The notes under the pieces are model-generated. The model was not told the DNA's origin and searched no databases. It saw only the letters and a list, made by a program, of their open reading frames with translations. This document shows positions 1-6,105 of a DNA stretch of 10,718 nt, one piece after another (the stretch's first letter is position 1; every line of letters starts with the position of its first letter). The DNA lies in assembly GCA_002423205.1 (NCBI GenBank), contig DIUZ01000025.1, positions 1-10,718 of the forward strand, written 5' to 3'. Source of the stretch: Micavibrio sp. UBA6145. Its GTDB lineage: Bacteria; Pseudomonadota; Alphaproteobacteria; Micavibrionales; UBA1664. Position numbers and translations under genes: made by a program.

Positions 1-791
1 CCGGGGCCAAGGTGGCCATGGTCGGCAAAATCGGCGATGACGGGTTCGGGACCCGTGCGCTGAACACGCTTAAGCGCGAGGGGGTGTCCGTATCCGGTAT
101 TGCCGTATCCGAAACGCTTCCCACGGGGTGCGCGACCGTTTTTATCGACGAGGCAGGTGAAAACCAGATCGTCGTCGCGCAGGGCGCGAATGCGGACGTA
201 TCGCCGGACCAGGTGCCGGATGAAATTCTGGGCCCCCAGCATGTTTTGCTTTTGCAGATGGAAATCCGCGGCGAGTCGAATTTAAACGTGCTCGAGCGTG
301 CGGCCAAACTGGGGGCTACGACCATTCTCAATCTCGCGCCGGCGCAGACATTGCCGCGCGAGGCGCTGGGCCATCTTGATTACCTGATCGTGAACAGTAT
401 CGAAGCGGCCGCCATTGCCGCGAAGCTTGGCCTTAAAATCGAGACGGACGGTCTGAAGCTTGCGCATGCATTGTCGGTGAATTTTGATCTGACCTGCATT
501 GTCACGCTGGGACCCAACGGGTCTGTCGGGGTGGGTAATGGCAAGGGCTGGCATGTGCCGGCATACCCGGTGCCTGAAATCGTGGACCGCACGGGTGCGG
601 GTGATGCGTATTGCGGTGCGTTTGCTGCGGCCATTCATGCCAAGGCCAGCGTGCCTGAGGCCATGCGCCGGGCGTCCATTGCCGGTTCTCTGGCCGTGAT
701 GGCCAAGGGTGCGCAGTCGTCCATACCGTATGTTGATGACATTACGGCAGCGCTGGAAACTTTCGCCCCAGCGCAAGAGATCAGTATTTAA
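1..791 (+). CDS. Ribokinase-family sugar kinase, 5' end cut off by window edge
   Basis: PfkB/ribokinase-family carbohydrate kinase; ribokinase (ATP-dependent D-ribose 5-phosphorylation in the cytoplasm) is the best guess. The frame is open from base 3 and reads GAKVAMVGKIGDDGFG, the segment that in ribokinases follows the N-terminal GGKGANQA sugar-binding motif by about ten residues. The true start therefore lies some 40-50 codons upstream of the window, and the GTG at position 12 is an internal valine. Family landmarks are the NLAPA segment, the LIVN-x-x-E segment (bases about 390-405), VTLGPNGSVG, and near the C-terminus DRTGAGDAYCGAF, whose GAGD (bases 594-605) holds the catalytic aspartate and anion hole. 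About 260 residues are visible, against roughly 300-310 for the family. It converges on the next gene with a 12 bp gap and no visible terminator. Another PfkB sugar or nucleoside kinase cannot be excluded because the N-terminal substrate residues are missing. Confidence 0.88.
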   Translation, partial: GAKVAMVGKIGDDGFGTRALNTLKREGVSVSGIAVSETLPTGCATVFIDEAGENQIVVAQGANADVSPDQVPDEILGPQHVLLLQMEIRGESNLNVLERAAKLGATTILNLAPAQTLPREALGHLDYLIVNSIEAAAIAAKLGLKIETDGLKLAHALSVNFDLTCIVTLGPNGSVGVGNGKGWHVPAYPVPEIVDRTGAGDAYCGAFAAAIHAKASVPEAMRRASIAGSLAVMAKGAQSSIPYVDDITAALETFAPAQEISI

Positions 792-803
792 AGAAATAGG
801 AAA

Positions 804-992
804 TTAGACGGAGATGTCGAGGTTAACGCCGCGCGTGGCGTTGCCGGCGCTTTGTACACCTTCGATGGCGTTGGCCAGGATGGTGGCGGTCTGCTGTTCC
901 GATTTGGCGTTTTGCTTCAGCAGGCCTTGCTGAAGGTTCAACTGGCCGAGGGCCTGCTGGTGACCAAAGGTGGAAAGGGTGTTTACGTCCAT
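804..992 (-). CDS. YjfB-like putative motility protein, 62 aa
   Basis: Short soluble protein that resembles the YjfB-type 'putative motility protein' family. It starts MDVNTLSTFGHQQALGQLNLQ, has a Gln/Lys-rich helical middle (LLKQNAKSEQQTATIL) and ends VNLDISV. That family typically begins MDI, has QQ-rich helices with a LKK/MKK segment, and ends with a G-x-N/L-I-D-I/V-x-V tail. The molecular function of the family is not established; the motility link is by association only. ATG at 992 is supported by GGAG five bases upstream (998-1001). No membrane segment or signal peptide is visible. The gene lies 50 bp downstream of the pterin dehydratase gene on the same strand and converges with the sugar kinase. 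A 13 bp perfect inverted repeat sits in the gap before it. The family call rests on the N- and C-terminal pattern, so it is moderate. Confidence 0.62.
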   Translation of the reverse strand: MDVNTLSTFGHQQALGQLNLQQGLLKQNAKSEQQTATILANAIEGVQSAGNATRGVNLDISV

Positions 993-1022
993 GGGAGCTC
1001 CGAAATAACTTCATCAATCGTA

Positions 1023-1035
1023 CAGTGATTCACTG
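1023..1035. promoter_or_regulatory. 13 bp perfect palindrome (CAGTGA-T-TCACTG), possible operator
   Basis: Two 6-base arms separated by a single base lie between the stop of the pterin dehydratase gene (1043) and the Shine-Dalgarno of the YjfB-like gene (998-1001). The one-base centre is too tight for an RNA hairpin loop without losing pairs, and no T-run follows on either strand, so a dimeric protein-binding site is more likely than a terminator. No regulator is identified, and chance occurrence is possible. Confidence 0.25.
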
Positions 1036-1042
1036 GCGTTTT

Positions 1043-1378
1043 CTACTTTTTCGGGAATTTCCCTAATGGTGAAATGGCCAAGGAATCCATAATCTTGGCC
1101 AGGTTTGTATCGCGGATGGTGACGCCGCCAGCGTCATGGCTTGTCAGGCGCACGATGACCCGGTTGTAGACGTTGGTCCAGGCGGGGTGATGGTTCATTT
1201 TCTCCACCTCAAACGCGCAGCGGGTCATGAAGGCCATGGCGGCGGCGAAGTCGACGAACTTGTATTCCCGGGTAAAGGCCGCGAGTTTTTCGTCGTAGGC
1301 CCAGCCGGGCATGCGGGCTAGGGCGTTTTTGCGCGCCCGTTCATCCAGTTTTTCAGCGCTTTTCGAGGGCATTTGCAT
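1043..1378 (-). CDS. phhB: 4a-hydroxytetrahydrobiopterin dehydratase (PCD/DCoH family), 111 aa
   Basis: Pterin-4a-carbinolamine dehydratase, which dehydrates 4a-hydroxytetrahydrobiopterin to quinonoid dihydropterin so that the pterin cofactor can be recycled after aromatic amino acid hydroxylation. The signature is complete: EVEKMNHHPAWTNVYNRV (residues 57-74) followed by LTSHDAGGVT-x-x-D-x-x-LA (78-94). The three active-site histidines of the family correspond to H63, H64 and H81. The length fits the roughly 95-115 residues usual for bacterial members. ATG at 1378 is used here; a second ATG two codons later (1372) is an alternative that does not change the protein core. A GGGA lies just upstream. 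No phenylalanine hydroxylase gene is visible beside it, so its partner is unknown; many bacteria carry PCD without a linked hydroxylase. It is divergent from the Zincin_1-like gene across a 65 bp gap that must hold both promoters; I see no convincing -35/-10 pair there. Confidence 0.92.
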   Translation of the reverse strand: MQMPSKSAEKLDERARKNALARMPGWAYDEKLAAFTREYKFVDFAAAMAFMTRCAFEVEKMNHHPAWTNVYNRVIVRLTSHDAGGVTIRDTNLAKIMDSLAISPLGKFPKK

Positions 1379-1443
1379 TTTCCCGTATTAGGGTTAATCT
1401 GATCGTATTCACTGTAAAGCAATTAACCAATAGGTCCATTCCC

Positions 1444-1890
1444 ATGGCACAAGCGCTGGAGCGCCGCCGTATCATCATGAATTTTTCGACGCCGCCTGCG
1501 CCGGAAGACATGCATGCGGTTGCCATCAGCGTGCTTGAGAATTTCCCGGATGAATTGTCCGTGTATATCGAAGACATGGAATTATCGATTGAGGAATTCG
1601 CCCCGCGCGAGGCGCTGGACGATCTGGAGATCGATAACGAATACGATCTTCTGGGGCTGTACCGCGCCAATGCCGAAAAAATTCCGGGCGTGGCCAGCAA
1701 GTCGGCCAACGATGCCAAGCGCCTGTACCTGTTTCGCCGTCCGATTCTTGATCTGTGGTGCGATACCGGCGAAGACCTGGTCGCGCTGATGCGCAATGTC
1801 ATCATCAGCGAAATCGCACAGGCGAATGGTTTTTCCGATGAGGAAATCGAAACCTTCTGCGCCATGGCGGCGGATAGCAGCCAACTTTAA
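1444..1890 (+). CDS. Zincin_1-family (DUF1025-like) protein with degenerate metal site, 148 aa
   Basis: Matches the small metallopeptidase-like family in which alphaproteobacterial members read roughly M-x-F-x-TPP near the N-terminus, then DLLGLY, then LFLYRRPILDYWCETGEDL, and finally an HEIGHHFGFSDDD zinc site. Here the framework is well kept: MNFSTPPAPEDM (12-23), EYDLLGLY (66-73), RLYLFRRPILDLWCDTGEDL (93-112). The zinc site, however, reads ISEIAQANGFSDEE (121-134): the glutamate stays (E123) but both HExxH histidines are replaced (S122, Q126), as is the next histidine (A127). Zinc peptidase activity is therefore unlikely, and the protein looks like a pseudoenzyme with a scaffold or binding role. 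Start: ATG 1444 has AGG nine bases upstream; ATG 1477 (M12) fits the family N-terminus better but has only a distant GGAG. Its TAA is followed by three bases and then the ATG of mnmC in the same frame, so the two are very probably co-transcribed and perhaps translationally coupled. Confidence 0.75.
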   Translation: MAQALERRRIIMNFSTPPAPEDMHAVAISVLENFPDELSVYIEDMELSIEEFAPREALDDLEIDNEYDLLGLYRANAEKIPGVASKSANDAKRLYLFRRPILDLWCDTGEDLVALMRNVIISEIAQANGFSDEEIETFCAMAADSSQL

Positions 1891-1893
1891 ATC

Positions 1894-3543
1894 ATGCGTT
1901 CCGAACAATTCGACGATATCTATTTCTCCCGCCAGGACGGGCTGGCGGAGTCGCGTTATGTGTTTCATGGCGGCAATAATCTGCCAGCGGCATGGGAGGG
2001 GCGCGAACGGTTCTGTATCTGCGAGACGGGGTTTGGTACGGGCCTCAATATTCTGGCGGTGTGGAAGCTGTTTGAAGAAACGGCGCAGCCGCATCAGCGG
2101 CTGGACCTGATATCGGTTGAGAAATATCCGTTGTCGCGTGACGAGATACGAACGGCGTTATCGCGCTGGGATTTGCAGCCGTATATGGACCGGATGCTGG
2201 CGGTGTATCCGTTGCGCATACCCGGTTTCCACCGCGTCAATCTGTCGGATCGTGTGACGCTGACCTTGATGTTTGATGATGTGCATGACGCATTCCCGCA
2301 ACTGGATGCGAAGGTGGATGCGTGGTTTCTGGATGGTTTTGCGCCGGCCAAGAACCCGGATATGTGGACGCCGGCGTTGTTTGAACAGATGGTGCGGTTA
2401 TCTGCGCCGGGGGCAACGCTCGCGTCGTTTACCGCCGTGGGGGATGTGCGCCGTGGGTTAAGTGCGGCTGGCTTTGAGGTGCAGCGGCGTAAGGGGTATG
2501 GATGGAAATACCACATGACGGCAGGGCGGTTGCCGGGTGATGCGAAAGACCGCGCGGTTACGCGTAAATCCATCGGTATCGTCGGTGCCGGGTTATCAGG
2601 CCTGTCGGCAGCGTGGCATCTGAAGCGCGCTGGTCATGACGTGGTTGTGTATGACAAGGCGGGCGTGGCGATGGGGGCATCGGGCAACAGCGCCGGTATC
2701 ATGAACCCGAAACTGACTGTGCATCGCAATGCGCAGACGGACTGGTATGCGTTTGCGTATGATTATTCCTTGCGGCTTCTGAAAGATATGGATGTGCCGT
2801 TTATGCAATGCGGCAGCCTGCATCTGCAAACCGATGCCGATAAAAAGCGGCGTTTTGACGGGTATGTGCAGAATCTGGGATGGCACGGCGACCATATGCA
2901 GATGGTTGAGAAGGCATCAGACATTGCGGGCGTTGAGGTGAATGTGCCGTGCCTGTTTTATCCGGATGCGGCAGTAACATCACCGAAGGCGATTTGCGAA
3001 GCATTAGCGCGGGGCGTTGAGGTGCGCAGCAGCGCGCCTGAGGGGGATATCATCGTGCTGGCGAATGCCTATGGCGTGGCTGAATTTTGTGATGTCCCGG
3101 TCAGCCGGGTGCGCGGGCAGGTGAGCCGGGTGAAGGCGCATGCGCCTACAAAGGCCAATCTGTGTTACGGCGGGTATTTTACGCCGGAGATGGGCGACGG
3201 TACGCATATGTGCGGGGCGACGTTCCAGCCATGGGACGAAGATCCATCGGTGCGTGACGATGATCATGCGCGTAACCTTGCGATGCTTGCCGGCGCGGTA
3301 CCGTCGATTGGCGATGTGCAGGTGGTGGACGGATGGACGGGTTTTCGCGCCGCGTCCAAGGACCGGCACCCGCTGGTCGGTATGTACGGTGACTATGTCG
3401 TAAGTGCCGCGCATGGCAGCCACGGGCTGGTATCCGGCATTGCGGCGGGGGCGGTTGTGGCGGCGCTGATCGACGGCGGGCCTGCGCCTGTTGGGCGGGA
3501 TGCCATAATGTCGCTGGACCCCATGCGCTTCAAGGCAGAATGA
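1894..3543 (+). CDS. mnmC: Bifunctional tRNA mnm5U34 methyltransferase / cmnm5U34 FAD oxidoreductase MnmC, 549 aa
   Basis: Carries out the last two steps of 5-methylaminomethyl-(2-thio)uridine formation at wobble position 34: the FAD domain removes the carboxymethyl group of cmnm5U34, and the SAM domain methylates the resulting nm5U34. Both domains are present. The methyltransferase (about 1-220) has FDDIYFSRQDGLAESRYVF at the N-terminus, the SAM loop ETGFGTGLN (44-52), FLDGFAPAKNPDMW (145-158) and SFTAVGDVRRGL. The oxidoreductase (about 226-549) has the Rossmann motif IGIVGAGLSGLSAAW (227-241), GASGNSAGIMNPK and C-terminal GFRAASKDRHPLVG. It is shorter than the 668 residues of the E. coli enzyme. 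The N-terminus starts almost at FDDIYFS, lacking about 15-25 residues that usually precede it; an in-frame TAA at 1888-1890 blocks any earlier start. There is no strong Shine-Dalgarno, which suggests coupling to the gene just upstream. Confidence 0.95.
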   Translation: MRSEQFDDIYFSRQDGLAESRYVFHGGNNLPAAWEGRERFCICETGFGTGLNILAVWKLFEETAQPHQRLDLISVEKYPLSRDEIRTALSRWDLQPYMDRMLAVYPLRIPGFHRVNLSDRVTLTLMFDDVHDAFPQLDAKVDAWFLDGFAPAKNPDMWTPALFEQMVRLSAPGATLASFTAVGDVRRGLSAAGFEVQRRKGYGWKYHMTAGRLPGDAKDRAVTRKSIGIVGAGLSGLSAAWHLKRAGHDVVVYDKAGVAMGASGNSAGIMNPKLTVHRNAQTDWYAFAYDYSLRLLKDMDVPFMQCGSLHLQTDADKKRRFDGYVQNLGWHGDHMQMVEKASDIAGVEVNVPCLFYPDAAVTSPKAICEALARGVEVRSSAPEGDIIVLANAYGVAEFCDVPVSRVRGQVSRVKAHAPTKANLCYGGYFTPEMGDGTHMCGATFQPWDEDPSVRDDDHARNLAMLAGAVPSIGDVQVVDGWTGFRAASKDRHPLVGMYGDYVVSAAHGSHGLVSGIAAGAVVAALIDGGPAPVGRDAIMSLDPMRFKAE

Positions 3544-3572
3544 TTGCCAGAATAGCCCCACGGTTTTACACT
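3544..3572 (+). promoter_or_regulatory. Candidate sigma-70 promoter for the AMIN-domain lipoprotein gene
   Basis: TTGCCA (3544-3549), a 17-base spacer and TACACT (3567-3572) match the -35/-10 consensus at 5 of 6 and 4 of 6 positions with ideal spacing. The site begins right after the mnmC stop, so transcription would start near 3579, about 33 bases before the ATG at 3612. This supports the 3612 start rather than the earlier ATG at 3540. Confidence 0.4.
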
Positions 3573-3611
3573 TGTGTGGTTCGAACTGATTCTGCATCCG
3601 GTGGTTTTTCC

Positions 3612-4592
3612 ATGACATTTTCCAAACACATATCGATGTTGGCCGCTTGCGCCGCCGTTGCGCTGGCTGCTGCATGCTCACCCGGGCATGATGGTGCCAA
3701 GGTCGCGGGGCAATTGCCGCCGCCGCCCCTTGGTGTTGCTGTGCCTGTGTCGCTGCCCATAGCGGGCGCGCGGGGCTTGCAGGATGATGTGTTTTTCAGC
3801 GACGAATTGCAGAAGGCGCGTCAGCGCCTGGAAGTCATGCGCGCGGAGATGGCGTCGTTAAGCACGCGTCTTTCGCTGCTCCAGGATAAAATCAAAACCG
3901 TATCCGCGGAAATTGAAACCGCGCCCGCTGTTGTGACAACAACCACGCCGACACCGACAGGGGAAACCACGACCACGACATCCGTACAGGTTGTACCGGC
4001 CACGGCCACGCTGGCCGAGATTGCCGCCAAGGACGCCAAAGACATGGTTGCCGTGCCGGTTGGCGAAGGCCCGATTGCCGTCAGCCCGACCATGATGACC
4101 ACGCCGTCGGTTGCGTCGGCAGTCACGACCACCACGACAACGACGGCAGCGCCGACCACGGACGCGCCGACACAAATTACGGGTGAGATGGCAACGCCGG
4201 TGGTTGAGCCGGTGAAGCCGGCCGTTGCAAAGGCAGAAGCCAAGGCTGAAGCAAAAGCACCGGCTGCGACCAAGGAAGCGGGCGTTCACAATGTCCGCAT
4301 CGGCACGCATGACAAGGTTGTGCGCGTTGTTCTGGACGTGAATGGCAGCGCCGAAGGTGCCAAGTCGGAAATCAACAATACCGACCATGTGATGACGGTC
4401 ACGCTGCCCAAGACCAAATGGGCGACGGGTGCCACGCAAAAAATCGCCAACAACCCGGTTGTCGCGTCCTATAGCGGCCTTGCCAACGGCGAGGGCAGCG
4501 TTGTCGCGTTCATCCTGAAGGGTGATGCCAAAATCGTCAGCACCAGCACGCTGAGCAATCCGACGCGCGTGGTTATCGATATCGCGAAGTAA
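3612..4592 (+). CDS. Putative lipoprotein with coiled coil, Thr-rich linker and AMIN-like domain, 326 aa
   Basis: Envelope protein of unknown role. From ATG 3612 the N-terminus is MTFSKHISMLAACAAVALAAACS: a short basic start, a hydrophobic stretch and a cysteine at residue 22 in an AAAC context, a permissive lipobox. After a Pro-rich turn, residues about 60-100 (FSDELQKARQRLEVMRAEMASL...) form a likely coiled coil. A long low-complexity linker with two Thr runs (about 105-125 and 172-190) and an AEAKAEAKA stretch follows. The C-terminus (224-326) is AMIN-like: VRIGTHDKVVRVVLDV, then beta-rich segments, ending LSNPTRVVIDI. AMIN domains bind peptidoglycan or envelope partners in amidases and secretins; no catalytic domain is attached here, so the protein is probably an adaptor. 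An earlier in-frame ATG at 3540 overlaps the mnmC stop, but it would bury the signal peptide behind 24 polar residues, and a candidate promoter lies between the two. A terminator follows 26 bp downstream. Confidence 0.72.
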   Translation: MTFSKHISMLAACAAVALAAACSPGHDGAKVAGQLPPPPLGVAVPVSLPIAGARGLQDDVFFSDELQKARQRLEVMRAEMASLSTRLSLLQDKIKTVSAEIETAPAVVTTTTPTPTGETTTTTSVQVVPATATLAEIAAKDAKDMVAVPVGEGPIAVSPTMMTTPSVASAVTTTTTTTAAPTTDAPTQITGEMATPVVEPVKPAVAKAEAKAEAKAPAATKEAGVHNVRIGTHDKVVRVVLDVNGSAEGAKSEINNTDHVMTVTLPKTKWATGATQKIANNPVVASYSGLANGEGSVVAFILKGDAKIVSTSTLSNPTRVVIDIAK

Positions 4593-4618
4593 TCAGAGAC
4601 AAGATTTTCTGAAAATGC

Positions 4619-4646
4619 AAAACCGCGCTTTAAAGGCGCGGTTTTT
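4619..4646. terminator. Intrinsic terminator, probably bidirectional
   Basis: A perfect 10 bp stem (4619-4628 with 4636-4645, core CCGCGC/GCGCGG) with a 7-base loop, flanked by A's on the left and a T-run (4642-4646) on the right. It ends the plus-strand AMIN-domain gene, whose stop is 26 bp upstream. Read from the other strand it also has a T-rich end and lies about 16 bases past the 3' end of the tRNA-Phe gene, so it can stop that transcript too. Confidence 0.88.
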
Positions 4647-4661
4647 ATATTGCAGAAAGAA

Positions 4662-4737
4662 TGGTGCCCAGGGACGGAATTGAACCGCCGACACAGGGAT
4701 TTTCAATCCCTTGCTCTACCAACTGAGCTACCTGGGC
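4662..4737 (-). tRNA. tRNA-Phe (anticodon GAA)
   Basis: A complete 76-base cloverleaf on the minus strand. The acceptor stem GCCCAGG (4731-4737) pairs with CCTGGGC (4666-4672), followed by discriminator A and an encoded CCA (4662-4664). The D arm carries AGCTCAGTTGGTAGAGC, the anticodon stem AGGGA/TCCCT encloses the loop TTGAAAA with anticodon GAA, and the T loop is GGTTCAATTCC. It has its own promoter upstream and a terminator just downstream. A tRNA-Phe after the infA-maf cluster is familiar from other alphaproteobacteria. Confidence 0.98.
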
Positions 4738-4757
4738 ACAGGCGTTGGTCGGGGCCT

Positions 4758-4786
4758 TGTATAGGGGGGTTTGGAGGGGTTGTCCA
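4758..4786 (-). promoter_or_regulatory. Sigma-70 promoter of tRNA-Phe with GC-rich discriminator
   Basis: On the minus strand, TGGACA (4781-4786), a 17-base spacer and TATACA (4758-4763) match consensus at 5 of 6 positions each. The predicted start is near 4751, about 13 bases before the mature tRNA 5' end. The bases after the -10 are AGGCCCCG, a GC-rich discriminator of the type associated with growth-rate and ppGpp control of stable RNA promoters. Confidence 0.72.
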
Positions 4787-4823
4787 GCGCCTAAGCTTAA
4801 GCGGCGGCATGTTTTTTCGGGAT

Positions 4824-4856
4824 AACGGGAGGGCCTTGGCCAACCCGTTGATTTTT
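4824..4856 (+). terminator. Possible plus-strand intrinsic terminator facing the 3' end of rng
   Basis: AACGGG (4824-4829) pairs with CCCGTT (4844-4849). Inside, GGC (4832-4834) pairs with GCC (4839-4841) around a CTTG loop, with one 2x2 internal mismatch. GATTTTT follows on the plus strand. In the minus direction, the one used by rng, the hairpin is followed by A's instead of T's, so it would not be an intrinsic terminator there. It may block plus-strand read-through from running antisense into rng. Moderate to low confidence. Confidence 0.35.
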
Positions 4857-4872
4857 CCGTAATTATCGAAAT

Positions 4873-6105
4873 TTATTCGTCTTCGTCCTGCATCAGTTCG
4901 ATGCGGTCCATCAGGGTCGGGGTGCGGCGGTGACGGGTCATTTCGAACAGGCCGGTACGGGTCACGCCGTGGAGTTCGACGGTGCAGGGGTCGAGATCGA
5001 GAGCCTTTTGCAGTTGCTTGGTCAGGCGGTTTTGTTCGGCCTTGTCCTGCTTGCCGGCAAAGTCGATGAGGATAATGCCGCCGATATTGCGCAGGCGGAT
5101 CTGGCGCGCGATTTCAGCGGCAGCTTCGTGGTTGGTTGCGCTCAGTGTGGCTGTGCCGGAATTGACGTCGATCATGGTGCCCAGTGCCGTGTCCTCGATC
5201 AGGAAGGACGCGCCGGAGGGCAGGGTGACGACAGGGCGGACGAAATCCTCAATCTGTCCCAGAAGGTCATGCGCCTCCATCAGGCCCATGCCGGTGCGTG
5301 TGCCGGTGATCTTGCGGCTTTCGATTTTCTGCATCAGCTCGGGCGCGTAGAGGTCACACCAGTTATAGGCTTCTTCGCCGCGTTCATCGTCTGCGATCTG
5401 GATTTCGCCAAGGCGCGATGTCGCAAAGTCACCAAGCACGCGTTGCAGCGCATCGGGGCCGAGCATAAGCAGGGAGGGTTCTTCGTCCTTGGTGAAGGCC
5501 TGCAACGATTCCCAGATAGCGCGCTGGATCTTGCCTTCGCGTTCCAGAATTTCGGTCTGGGTGTAGGCGGCGGAGGCGCGCAGGATACAGCCGTTAATGG
5601 CCTTGATCGCCTTGGACATGGCGACGAGCTGTTTGCGCACATCGGGTTCGCGCACGCGGCGGGAAATACGGTTGCCGGGCGATTTGGGTGTGTAAATCAG
5701 GTAACGGCCCTGCAGCGCGATATCCATCGATACCCTGGACGCCTTGAGCGCGTCGGGGCGCAAATCGTTGCCGTCTTCGTCGTCTTCGGGCTGGCGCGCG
5801 GTTTTTACCTGCACCATGACGAACTGACCGGGTTTCAGTTTTTTGCCGATCTTGGCGTCTTTGGCGAGGCCGGGAATTTCGGAAGCCGGAAGCATGCCGA
5901 CCAGATCGTGGCCGAGATCGACAAAGGCCGCGTTGAGGGTGGTGTCGATGCGTATGACACGAGCCCAGTAAACGGAGCCCCAGCGGATCAGTTCGAGATA
6001 CGGATCGATCTCCAGCGCGGCGATTTTGTTTTTATTGATCGCGGCAACCCACAGCGAACCCTGCAGGTCTTCAACAACGATATCAAGAACGGGAGTGGTG
6101 GCCAA
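4873..6105 (-). CDS. rng: Ribonuclease E/G family endoribonuclease, RNase G-like, 410 aa
   Basis: Single-strand-specific endoribonuclease of the RNase E/G family, acting in rRNA and mRNA processing in the cytoplasm. Domains in order: N-terminal segment; S1-like RNA-binding part (about 41-100, SVYWARVIRIDTTLNAAFVDLG); RNase H-like/5'-sensor region; and the catalytic DNase I-like part with MIDVNSG (311-317) and GGIILIDFAGK (342-352). D313 and D348 correspond to the metal-binding aspartates D303 and D346 of E. coli RNase E. The protein ends soon after TGLFEMTRHRR and lacks the CPxC 'Zn-link' of E. coli RNase E and G, so the standard zinc-bridged dimer is not expected. It also lacks the long degradosome scaffold tail of RNase E. 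The start is TTG at 6105: it gives MATTPVLDIVVED with AAGGA seven bases upstream (6113-6117), inside the maf 3' end. The ATG at 6125 is in the maf frame, not this one. It overlaps maf by 23 bp and is the last protein gene of the operon. Confidence 0.93.
   Translation of the reverse strand: MATTPVLDIVVEDLQGSLWVAAINKNKIAALEIDPYLELIRWGSVYWARVIRIDTTLNAAFVDLGHDLVGMLPASEIPGLAKDAKIGKKLKPGQFVMVQVKTARQPEDDEDGNDLRPDALKASRVSMDIALQGRYLIYTPKSPGNRISRRVREPDVRKQLVAMSKAIKAINGCILRASAAYTQTEILEREGKIQRAIWESLQAFTKDEEPSLLMLGPDALQRVLGDFATSRLGEIQIADDERGEEAYNWCDLYAPELMQKIESRKITGTRTGMGLMEAHDLLGQIEDFVRPVVTLPSGASFLIEDTALGTMIDVNSGTATLSATNHEAAAEIARQIRLRNIGGIILIDFAGKQDKAEQNRLTKQLQKALDLDPCTVELHGVTRTGLFEMTRHRRTPTLMDRIELMQDEDE

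Noticed and set aside
1052..1062. GGGAA-T-TTCCC palindrome
   Set aside because: It lies inside the 3' coding end of the pterin dehydratase gene (codons for GKF) and has no T-run or loop, so it is probably chance.
1379..1443. Divergent promoter pair between the pterin dehydratase and Zincin_1-like genes
   Set aside because: Promoters must exist here, but no hexamer pair with acceptable spacing stood out on either strand, so no site is called.
3540..3611. Earlier ATG (3540) for the AMIN-domain gene, overlapping the mnmC stop as ATGA
   Set aside because: It would place 24 residues before the signal peptide. A candidate promoter lies between the two starts, and ATG 3612 gives a normal lipoprotein signal.
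3930..4160. Dense ACC/ACG/ACA triplet runs resembling a DNA tandem repeat
   Set aside because: There is no exact repeat unit at DNA level; the signal is explained by the Thr-rich linker of the AMIN-domain protein.
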